From: an uncultured Clostridia bacterium
Lineage (GTDB): Bacteria; Bacillota_A; Clostridia; Peptostreptococcales; Anaerovoracaceae
Length of the DNA stretch: 5,565 bases
NCBI GenBank assembly: GCA_945873875.1
Contig: CAMCER010000063.1
Coordinates: 1 to 5,565 of the forward strand
Reading direction: 5' to 3'
In this document: positions 1-5,565 of the stretch, piece after piece
How the letters are laid out: every line of letters starts with the position of its first letter
How positions within the stretch are numbered: the stretch's first letter is position 1
Made by a program: the position numbers and the translations under genes
The notes under the pieces: generated by a model
Databases searched by the model: none
Told to the model about the DNA's origin: nothing
Seen by the model: only the letters and a program-made list of their open reading frames with translations

Positions 1-1808
1 AGACCGTCTGCGAATATCTCATGCGCATGTATTTCTCTCCTGACTCGCTGATAAACGGCGGGCAGGTGACAAGTTTCATGCGCGAGATAATAATCGCAGT
101 CTCTGAGTGCAAATGGATGATCCTGGCCCACCTGGTCCCGGTGATCATTCTTATCATTATCATCTGCGCGAAACTGACCTTCAGAAAGACGACCTTCGGA
201 AAGCTGATGCTGGTCCTGCTTATGGCAGTGCTGATCGGCGGCGGCGCTGTGGGCTCCACCTTCATATCACCTGAAGGAGCCCTATCGCCTAACAGCCTCA
301 TATTCCGTACGGATAATTTCAAAGCCGGCGTGTCTAAACTCGGTCTGGGCACCACCTTCGTCATAAGCGGCCAGCGGCTGGTATTCGGATTTGATCCCAT
401 GCCGCCTTCATTTGATGACGACAGTTCTTCAGGAAATGCCGGCCCGGCAGCAGACAGCAAAACAGAAAAGGCCAAGCTGCGCTCCCAGGAAAGATTCAAC
501 GTCCTCGATATAGATTTCAAAAGCATCTCAGAAAAAACAGATGATGCCGTAGTCAGAAAAATGAACGACTACTTTAATGAGGCCGAGCCGACGAAAAAGA
601 ACGACAAGACTGGTTTATTCAAAGGAAAGAACCTGATCGTCCTGACCGCGGAAAGCTTCTGCAGCTACGCAGTGGACAGGGAGCTCACACCGACACTTTA
701 TAAAATGCAGCACGAGGGTTTTGACTTCACCAATTTCTATAACCCCCTCTGGGACGTGAGCACTTCCGACGGAGAGTACGTGAACAACATGAGCCTGATC
801 CCCAAGTCCGGGGTATGGAGCCTGAACCAGTCGGCAGAAAACTGGCTGCCCCTGACTCTCGGTCATCAGCTGGGAAAGGCCGGCTATACCACTAAGGCCT
901 ATCACGACTATTACGCTGATTACTACAAACGGACAGAGACCCACCCCAACATGGGCTACACCTTCAAGGGCATCGGCACCGGGCTTGACATGGATCCGGC
1001 ATGGCCGCCTTCAGACCTTGAGATGATAAAACTCACCACACCGGACTATGTGAAAGACAAGAAATTCCACGTATACTACATGACCGTCAGCGGCCACATG
1101 GCCTACAACTTCAAAGACAACCGCATGGCGGCTAAAAACCGGGAGTTTGTTGAGGATCTGGATCTTCCAGAAGAAGCAAAGGCCTATCTTGCCTGCAACA
1201 TCGAACTGGACAGAGCCATGGAGCAGCTGCTGAAAGACCTGAAAAAAGCAGGCCGGCTGGATGACACAGTCATCGTCCTTTCCGGCGACCACTTCCCTTA
1301 TGGCATGAAGCAGTCTTCCATCGACGCGCTCACGAGGCATAAGACCGATGAAGAATTCGAGATATACAAGAGCACGTTAATATTATATAATTCTAAAATG
1401 AAACCGGAAAAAGTAGACAAATACTGCAGCAGTATGGATATACTCCCGACGCTGAGCAACCTCTTCGGTCTTGAGTACGATTCAAGGCTGCTGATGGGGC
1501 GGGATATATTCTCCGATTCAGACCCGCTGGTCATCTTCAACAGCAGGAACTGGATCACTGACAAAGCCAGATATATCGCCCTGCAGGATAAAGTCATGCT
1601 CAACGAAGAAGCAGGACCGGAAAAAGGATCCGGAAAGGCCGCCGGCCAGAGCGGCACAGCAGAAAGTTCCGGCAGCACCGGCAGCGCCCTGAACGTGTCC
1701 AGAGACTACGTGGATAAGATAAACAAACGCGTAGCAGATGAATTCAACATCTCGCGGCTCGTGCTGGATAAGGATTATTACCGGATCATCCTCCCGGAGG
1801 AAAACTGA
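1..1808 (+). CDS. LTA synthase family protein (phosphoglycerol transferase/sulfatase fold), 5' end missing
   Basis: Membrane-anchored enzyme of the LtaS family, which transfers glycerol-phosphate from phosphatidylglycerol to a growing lipoteichoic acid or related glycan on the outer face of the membrane. Residues are counted from the ATG at 21, but the frame is open from there to the window edge, so the true start is probably upstream. Only two membrane segments are visible (about 32-52 and 62-82), whereas LtaS has five, which fits a missing N-terminus. The extracellular catalytic domain runs from about 200 to 525. It has the metal ligand E211 (LTAESF), the presumed catalytic T248 (VSTSDGEY, matching the LtaS TSD nucleophile site), H359 (TVSGHMAYN) and D423-H424 (SGDHFPYG), followed by the sulfatase-type MDILPTLSNLFGL segment at 472-484. 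Two Gly/Ser/Ala-rich low-complexity stretches (about 132-150 and 531-556) look like surface loops. All key residues are present, so it should be active. The exact polymer made is unknown, and clostridia often carry several paralogues. It ends in TGA one base before the next gene. Confidence 0.93.
   Translation, partial: TVCEYLMRMYFSPDSLINGGQVTSFMREIIIAVSECKWMILAHLVPVIILIIIICAKLTFRKTTFGKLMLVLLMAVLIGGGAVGSTFISPEGALSPNSLIFRTDNFKAGVSKLGLGTTFVISGQRLVFGFDPMPPSFDDDSSSGNAGPAADSKTEKAKLRSQERFNVLDIDFKSISEKTDDAVVRKMNDYFNEAEPTKKNDKTGLFKGKNLIVLTAESFCSYAVDRELTPTLYKMQHEGFDFTNFYNPLWDVSTSDGEYVNNMSLIPKSGVWSLNQSAENWLPLTLGHQLGKAGYTTKAYHDYYADYYKRTETHPNMGYTFKGIGTGLDMDPAWPPSDLEMIKLTTPDYVKDKKFHVYYMTVSGHMAYNFKDNRMAAKNREFVEDLDLPEEAKAYLACNIELDRAMEQLLKDLKKAGRLDDTVIVLSGDHFPYGMKQSSIDALTRHKTDEEFEIYKSTLILYNSKMKPEKVDKYCSSMDILPTLSNLFGLEYDSRLLMGRDIFSDSDPLVIFNSRNWITDKARYIALQDKVMLNEEAGPEKGSGKAAGQSGTAESSGSTGSALNVSRDYVDKINKRVADEFNISRLVLDKDYYRIILPEEN
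1796..1800 (+). promoter_or_regulatory. Shine-Dalgarno for the pseudouridine synthase
   Basis: GGAGG lies nine bases before the ATG at 1810 and inside the last codons of the upstream LTA-synthase-like gene. It decides the start of the next gene: an in-frame ATG at 1738 would add 24 residues that do not resemble the family, while the ATG at 1810 opens directly on an S4 domain. The placement suggests translational coupling between the two genes. Confidence 0.85.
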
Positions 1809-1809
1809 A

Positions 1810-2514
1810 ATGAGACTCAATAAATACATAGCGCAGGCAGGTGTCGCCAGCCGCCGCAAAGCTGATGAACTCATAGCCAACGGCAACGTCAAAGTCAACG
1901 GCCTCACCGTAAAGGAAATGGGCTTCGTTACCGAAGACGGCGACGTAGTCGAAGTAAACGGCAAAGTGATCAGCCCTGTGACGAAAATGGAATATCTGAT
2001 CCTCAACAAACCCAAAGGATACATCACTGCCATGAGCGATGACAGGGAAAGGCCTGTAGTGGCTGATCTGGTAAGCGATGTAGGCACCAGAGTATTCCCA
2101 GTAGGAAGGCTGGACAGCGACACTACGGGACTTCTCATAATGACCAACGACGGTGAAGTTGCCAACAGACTGGCTCACCCTTCCCATAAAGTCGAAAAGG
2201 TCTACAGAGCATTAGTCACCGGTGTTTTGTCCCCTGAGCGGGCCGCGAAACTGAGAAAAGGCGTGGACATCGGCGGCTATACCACAGCCGAGGCCTACGT
2301 GAAGGTAATAAAGCAGGTGCGTAAAAACACCCTGGTCGAGATAGGCATACACGAAGGAAAGAACCGGCAGGTGCGGCGCATGTTCGCGGCAGTAGGCAAC
2401 AAAGTCATCGAGCTTCAGCGCGTCTCCATCGGCGAGATATATCTGGGACGGCTCATGGAGGGCCACTACAGAAAGCTAAAACGGGAAGAAATAGAATATC
2501 TGAAGAGTCTGTAA
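1810..2514 (+). CDS. rluB: rRNA pseudouridine synthase, RsuA/RluB family
   Basis: Cytoplasmic enzyme that isomerises one uridine of ribosomal RNA to pseudouridine. The 234-residue protein has an N-terminal S4 RNA-binding domain (residues 2-48, LNKYIAQAGVASRRKADELI) followed by the RsuA/RluB/RluE/RluF-type catalytic domain. Family motifs are LNKPKGYI (65-72), the catalytic-aspartate motif GRLDSDTTGLL (99-109, catalytic D102), HPSHKVEKVYRA (123-134) and EGKNRQVRRM (182-191). Length and domain order are normal for Bacillota RluB, which modifies 23S rRNA in the peptidyl-transferase region (U2605 in E. coli numbering). RsuA, acting on 16S U516, shares this layout, so the symbol and target site are less certain than the family. 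The start is fixed by a GGAGG nine bases upstream and by the S4 domain beginning at residue 2. It follows the LTA-synthase-like gene after a single base, so co-transcription and coupling are likely. It ends in TAA. No missing residue or frameshift seen. Confidence 0.93.
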   Translation: MRLNKYIAQAGVASRRKADELIANGNVKVNGLTVKEMGFVTEDGDVVEVNGKVISPVTKMEYLILNKPKGYITAMSDDRERPVVADLVSDVGTRVFPVGRLDSDTTGLLIMTNDGEVANRLAHPSHKVEKVYRALVTGVLSPERAAKLRKGVDIGGYTTAEAYVKVIKQVRKNTLVEIGIHEGKNRQVRRMFAAVGNKVIELQRVSIGEIYLGRLMEGHYRKLKREEIEYLKSL

Positions 2515-2520
2515 GAGCCT

Positions 2521-2539
2521 TGTGCCCTGAAGCGGCACG
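2521..2539 (+). other. Small stem-loop between the pseudouridine synthase and DUF368 genes
   Basis: GTGCC (2522-2526) can pair with GGCAC (2534-2538) around a seven-base loop, with one further T-G wobble at the base. No T-run follows, so it is not a convincing intrinsic terminator. It may be an mRNA processing or stability element, or chance. The rest of the 55-base gap holds only the next ribosome binding site; no clear promoter is visible. Confidence 0.25.
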
Positions 2540-2557
2540 CAGCCGAAGCAGGCTTTC

Positions 2558-2563
2558 AAAGGA
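2558..2563 (+). promoter_or_regulatory. Shine-Dalgarno for the DUF368 gene
   Basis: AAAGGA sits six bases before the ATG at 2570. It is a moderate match that supports this start, as does the typical DUF368 N-terminus that follows immediately. Confidence 0.6.
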
Positions 2564-2569
2564 AACAGA

Positions 2570-3484
2570 ATGAAACACATAAAGACTTTCCTGGGCGGAT
2601 TCCTTATCGGCTTCGCCAACACGATCCCCGGCGTCAGCGGCGGGACTATGGCGGTCATACTGAGGATGTATGACAGGATACTGGAATCCTTCAGCAAAAA
2701 AAACATAAAGAAGAACATCGCGTTCCTTGCGCTCCTCATTATCGGCATGGCCGCAGGTATTTTGCTGTGCGCTAAAGTCATCATGCTGGCCATGAAGTCT
2801 CATGAGATCATACTCAATTTCTGCTTCATAGGTCTGATAATCGGGAGCATCCCTATTATCTATCGAAGGGCCATCGGCGACAGGCATCAGTATAAAGGAG
2901 AAAACAAAAACAGGAACATTATCCTGTTTTCGCTTGCTTTCATATTCATGGTGGGTATTTCCCTGTGGTCGAATTTTTCAGGGAGCAGCGGATCAGGCGC
3001 CAGGACCATCGCCCAGTACGGCGGTCTGAACTTCACCCTTGCCCTGTGGGTATTCATATGCTGCATCATAGCGACTATCGCCATGCTCCTTCCGGGCATA
3101 AGCGGCTCTCTCATGCTGCTTATTTTCGGAGTTTACCCCATGGTGCTGGAAACCCTTAATAACATCACACTCTTTTTATACGGAGACGGGATCCTCCTGG
3201 GCTCCCCGGAGTATCGCGACAGCCTGCTTCTGCTGGTGCCCATAGTCCTGGGCGTAGTCTGCGGGCTCATCGCCGGCATCAAGCTGCTGCGTATTGCACT
3301 GCACTCACATCCGCAGGCTTTATACTTCGTTATCCTGGGCCTTGTCACAGGCTCCATAATCACACTCTGCACCCAGACAGACTTCAGCCAGTTCGGAATG
3401 AACGCAGACAGTTTCATCGCTGCAGCCGGACTGATCTTCTTCGCCCTGCTGGCATTCTTCACCGGACGAAAAGAAAAAGACTGA
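2570..3484 (+). CDS. DUF368 membrane protein, probable undecaprenyl-phosphate translocase (PopT-type)
   Basis: Polytopic membrane protein of 304 residues. The family signature is seen twice: PGVSGGT at 20-26 near the N-terminus and PGISGS at 175-180, as expected for the two-fold internal repeat of DUF368 proteins. About eight to nine hydrophobic segments are visible, roughly at 6-30, 50-72, 80-97, 117-133, 155-173, 178-197, 219-240, 249-268 and 281-297. The short tail ends in charged residues (GRKEKD). DUF368 members (PopT in Staphylococcus aureus, a homologue in Vibrio cholerae) were shown to return undecaprenyl phosphate, the lipid carrier for peptidoglycan and teichoic acid precursors, from the outer to the inner leaflet. 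Applying that function here is by family membership. It lies 55 bases after the pseudouridine synthase, probably in the same transcript, and shares an envelope theme with the LTA-synthase-like gene. Its length is normal, the frame is unbroken, and it ends in TGA just before the terminator. Confidence 0.92.
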   Translation: MKHIKTFLGGFLIGFANTIPGVSGGTMAVILRMYDRILESFSKKNIKKNIAFLALLIIGMAAGILLCAKVIMLAMKSHEIILNFCFIGLIIGSIPIIYRRAIGDRHQYKGENKNRNIILFSLAFIFMVGISLWSNFSGSSGSGARTIAQYGGLNFTLALWVFICCIIATIAMLLPGISGSLMLLIFGVYPMVLETLNNITLFLYGDGILLGSPEYRDSLLLLVPIVLGVVCGLIAGIKLLRIALHSHPQALYFVILGLVTGSIITLCTQTDFSQFGMNADSFIAAAGLIFFALLAFFTGRKEKD

Positions 3485-3490
3485 AAACTA

Positions 3491-3540
3491 TTAAAAAGGC
3501 ACGCGTGCAGCTGAGCACACATGCCTTATTTTTTTCTTTA
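3491..3540. terminator. Bidirectional intrinsic terminator between convergent genes
   Basis: AAGGCA (3496-3501) pairs with TGCCTT (3522-3527), and the inner arms GTGC (3505-3508) and GCAC (3515-3518) close a six-base loop, with a 3x3 internal loop between. On the plus strand the stem is followed by a T-run with one early A (ATTTTTTTCTTT). On the minus strand it is followed by TTTTT then AAT. It starts seven bases after the DUF368 stop and lies 16 bases past the protease stop, so it can end transcription of both. Confidence 0.85.
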
Positions 3541-3558
3541 TTTCCTGCAGCCGTTCTA

Positions 3559-3819
3559 TTTCACTGTGACATAGACTGTGGTATATTTCCCGTTCTGAGC
3601 ATATACCCATACTTTGGCTGAGCCTTTTTTGATACCCTTTATGGTGCCTCCTGATGTAACGGTCACGATCTTCTTGTTGCTGGACTGATAGCGAAGTCCC
3701 ACATGTTTTGCGACTTTGCAGCCTTTGCCTTTCTTCGCCTGCGCTTTCAGAGCAAGCTTATAGCCTTTCTTCAGTTTCTTTGCCTTGGTCCGGATCTTCT
3801 TTGAGACGTAGACCGAGGT
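3559..3819 (-). other. BIG2-like (bacterial Ig-like group 2) C-terminal module
   Basis: The last 87 residues show the BIG2 pattern: a basic first strand region, LRYQSSNKKIVTVTSGGTI in the centre (the S-S-N/D-x-x-V-V-x-V-x-x-x-G-x-I signature), and GIKKGSAKVWVYAQNGK before the end strand VYVTVK. The module is unusually rich in lysine (KAKKLKKGYK, AQAKKGKGCK), which could favour binding to anionic wall polymers. No LPxTG sorting signal follows. Confidence 0.7.
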
Positions 3820-3840
3820 GTGATTGCTCTTCGCCTTGCT

Positions 3841-4128
3841 GCCCTTTGTCGCGACATGGATCATTTTAGATATGGATGCGACTCTTCCGTTTTTGTTCAG
3901 TGCTACCACGACGAACTTGTAGTATGTCCTGGAATTCATGCGCGTGCCTGCGATCTTTTTGAAGGTGACAGCTCTGGAAGTGGTGGTCATCAGGCGTTTC
4001 AGTTTTCTGGTCTTGCCGCACTTGCTTCCGTATATCACATATTTCACAGCGCCCGCTTTATTCCAGGCGAGCCTGATGGACCTCTTTGCCTGCTTCACAG
4101 ACCTGAGTTTCAGCTTCGAGAAACTGGA
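3841..4128 (-). other. Fibronectin type III-like module
   Basis: About 96 residues with the usual Fn3 features: a SIRLAWNKA strand early, a YVIYGS strand in the middle, YYKFVVVALNKNG with the typical Tyr/Ala pattern near the end, and a closing MIHVATKG. Exported clostridial enzymes often carry such modules as spacers or adhesion units. The assignment rests on pattern only. Confidence 0.6.
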
Positions 4129-4236
4129 TCCTGTCGGATCAGTTTCTTTTTTATACTTTGAAAGCACTTCGTGAGCATATTCTTGCGGTGCTCCCTCACC
4201 CAGAGGCAGTGCCGGGATATCGACATATTTCGATTC

Positions 4237-4413
4237 TCCACATCGATCACAATACCAGAAGGATACGCCTTTCGTGCCGTAATCAGGTTCTTCAATGTCC
4301 TCTTTTATCCACTGATGTCCAGGCGCTGTCGATTCATAGTGTGTGACTGCACACCTGCTCATTCCGCAGTCGATACAATCTTCGCATTCGTACCAGTACC
4401 CGCCGTTTTCACA
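4237..4413 (-). other. Cysteine-rich segment of the protease
   Basis: About 59 residues with seven cysteines: a lone C, then C-x2-C-x2-C, another C, and a final CDRCG. HTHDF lies shortly before it, and APGHQW lies between the two cysteine clusters. The spacing resembles the H-x-W / C-x2-CG units that often occur in tandem in exported clostridial proteins. It could bind metal or form disulfides; I cannot assign a named domain. Confidence 0.55.
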
Positions 4414-5199
4414 GAAGCCCTCGCTGTATTTTTCATACTGATAATTAAAATCATGGGTATGGCTGCTGTCCCAGAAAGCGATATTCATATCTCTGTCTGC
4501 ATCAGAAAGGATCTGGACGTTTGCGCCTGAATACTTTTTGTTGGCAGGACCGTAGGTTATTGGCACATTTCCATACTTGGGGAGACTGATCGCATCAGTA
4601 TCATCCATGTCCAGACTGTTTTTGTTTTTTTCCCAGTTGTATTTATCGAAAAACGGTGTATCTGTCCCTACAGTATTCCCGCTGCTTATCCAGGTCCTGT
4701 AATTGTATTCCAGATACAACGGCATGACACCCGGTCTGTGCTCTGGTGTGTTGATCCTTTTATATCTGCCCGATGATTCCACATTGCTTGTCAGCACTTC
4801 ATCATCGATATGCCAGAAGATCAGTCCGCCATTTTCGTCTTTTGTTTTCCATTTGCTGTTATTTAGAGATGCCAGTCCTTCGTCCCATTTATTTGCACGC
4901 CGTGCTTCGATCAGATAATATTCTTCCTTGCCGGATGCCCTTGAAGGATTTATGGAATTGGCCGGCACTTTCAGAATGTTGTTTTCCTCAAGTGTGTAAT
5001 AGTTCTGGGCAGAGGCCGTATACTGGGTCGATGATGTCATCTCCTCAGGTTCTATCCAGCCCAGTTCTGTCTTAGACCATGGATCAAATGATACCGGTGA
5101 ATATACACCGTTATTATCTTTCACCCACGAGCCGCTTGCCATCAGGCTGAGAGTACCAACTTTATAGTTCGACCACGGCTCGCCTTAAGTCGAAGAAGT

Positions 5200-5241
5200 G
5201 TCATAGAGATCAGACAGTCCAAGATGATGTCCAAGTTCATG
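5200..5241 (-). other. Zinc-protease active-site motif (HExxHxxGxxxxYD)
   Basis: The codons for HELGHHLGLSDLYD lie here. The two histidines of HELGH are expected zinc ligands and the glutamate the general base; the YD end matches the extended M6 motif. The interrupting TAA follows four codons later (TSST lies between), so the motif itself is intact. Confidence 0.88.
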
Positions 5242-5505
5242 GGCAAGTGAACTGACGCGTCCATTAACTATAACACCAGAGGTCCGCTCGCAGTTTTCTG
5301 AAATGGCTACATACGGTTCTAAAGAAAGTGTCTTGCCTTCACCTGTGATTTTCGGATAAAACCTTTCTGCATATGGAACGCTGTATTTTGCATATCCGCT
5401 GGCCAGCGTGTGTTTATGCGAGCGCATATAGTACTCCGTATTCTTCTTTTCCTGTGAATCTGATACGCCCGAATCATAACCGCCTACGATAAAAACAGTG
5501 GCAAG

Positions 5506-5541
5506 TTCTTCCTCATCCAGCCTGCCGTTTCCATTCTTATC
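5506..5541 (-). other. EF-hand-like calcium-binding loop in the protease
   Basis: The 12 residues DKNGNGRLDEEE fit the EF-hand loop pattern: D at position 1, N at 3 and 5, G at 6, hydrophobic L at 8 and E at 12. M6 proteases commonly carry a D-x-D-G-D-G-type loop at this point, before the buried strand that precedes the catalytic helix. It probably binds structural calcium. Confidence 0.7.
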
Positions 5542-5565
5542 ATATCTGACAAAATCAGGATTCAG

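Larger units (their letters stand above)
3556..5565 (-). pseudogene. Secreted M6-family (immune-inhibitor-A-like) metalloprotease, interrupted by an in-frame TAA and cut by the window edge
   Basis: One reading frame from the right edge down to TAG at 3556-3558: 669 codons visible, one of them TAA at 5185-5187 (codon 127 counted from the edge). Before the stop are an EF-hand-like loop DKNGNGRLDEEE (9-20) leading into a VFIVGGYD strand, and the zinc site HELGHHLGLSDLYD (109-122; ligands H109 and H113, catalytic E110). After it come the conserved LMASGSW (141-147), DPWSKTELGW (161-170), EYYLIEARR (215-223) and GGLIFWHIDDE (246-256) of M6 proteases. Next are a cysteine-rich insert (about 385-443), a fibronectin-III-like module (480-575) and a BIG2-like, very basic module (583-669). 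The family consists of zinc endopeptidases exported to the surface or medium; signal peptide and propeptide would lie outside the window. The ATG at 5142 (the Met of LMASGSW) has no ribosome binding site and lies inside a conserved motif, so it is not a real start. Apart from the TAA, no frameshift or other stop is seen. If translated as read, the product would end just after the HExxH region and be inactive. A sequencing error is the main alternative. Confidence 0.85.

Noticed and set aside
1738..1809. Upstream in-frame ATG extending the pseudouridine synthase by 24 residues
   Set aside because: It lies inside the preceding gene, the extra residues do not match the family, and a strong GGAGG is correctly spaced for the ATG at 1810.
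1518..2187. Long open frames on the minus strand opposite the end of the LTA-synthase-like gene and the pseudouridine synthase
   Set aside because: They lie antisense to genes with clear family motifs, show no recognisable domain, and have no ribosome binding site I could see. They are shadows of codon use on the other strand.
2515..2569. Promoter, riboswitch or small RNA in the gap before the DUF368 gene
   Set aside because: No -10/-35 pair or known riboswitch pattern is visible in the 55 bases; only a short stem and a ribosome binding site.
3820..5075. Several plus-strand open frames of 60-120 codons opposite the protease
   Set aside because: They are antisense to a long conserved frame, have no family signature and overlap each other.
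3556..5142. Treating the downstream part of the protease as an independent 528-residue gene
   Set aside because: Its first Met belongs to the conserved LMASGSW motif, there is no ribosome binding site before it, and the same frame continues upstream through the zinc site apart from one TAA.
5185..5187. Genetic code reassignment or programmed recoding of TAA
   Set aside because: The pseudouridine synthase ends normally with TAA at its expected length, and I see no recoding signal near this stop. A simple nonsense mutation or base-call error is more economical.

Overview
The window looks like chromosomal DNA of a Gram-positive, low-to-moderate GC Bacillota, most likely an anaerobic member of Clostridia. 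The reasons are a lipoteichoic-acid-synthase-type enzyme, a DUF368 undecaprenyl-phosphate carrier, and a large secreted M6-type metalloprotease with C-terminal Ig-like modules, a style common in Eubacterium/Anaerovoracaceae-like exoproteins. The genus is inference; there is no rRNA or other marker here.

Left part (1-3484, plus strand): three co-directional genes. First is the 3' part of an LTA-synthase-family phosphoglycerol transferase, whose N-terminus lies off the left edge. One base later an RsuA/RluB-family rRNA pseudouridine synthase begins, with its Shine-Dalgarno inside the upstream gene. After a 55-base gap comes a DUF368 membrane protein, a family shown in other bacteria to recycle undecaprenyl phosphate. 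Two of the three serve envelope polymer assembly; the middle one serves ribosome maturation. The tight spacing suggests one transcript.

Middle (3485-3555): a short convergent intergenic stretch with a strong stem-loop flanked by T-runs on both strands, which can serve as a shared bidirectional terminator.

Right part (3556-5565, minus strand): one long reading frame for a secreted M6-family metalloprotease: catalytic domain with an EF-hand-like loop, a conserved post-catalytic domain, a cysteine-rich insert, a fibronectin-III-like module and a BIG2-like module. It runs off the right edge, so signal peptide and N-terminus are not visible. A single in-frame TAA interrupts it 17 codons after the start of the HExxH motif. 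Everything on both sides remains in the same frame with conserved motifs intact, so this looks like a recent nonsense mutation (or a base-call error) and not long-term decay.

I found no RNA gene, CRISPR array, insertion sequence, phage gene or defence system. The most interesting observation is the nonsense-interrupted protease. I do not see convincing evidence of a previously undescribed system.
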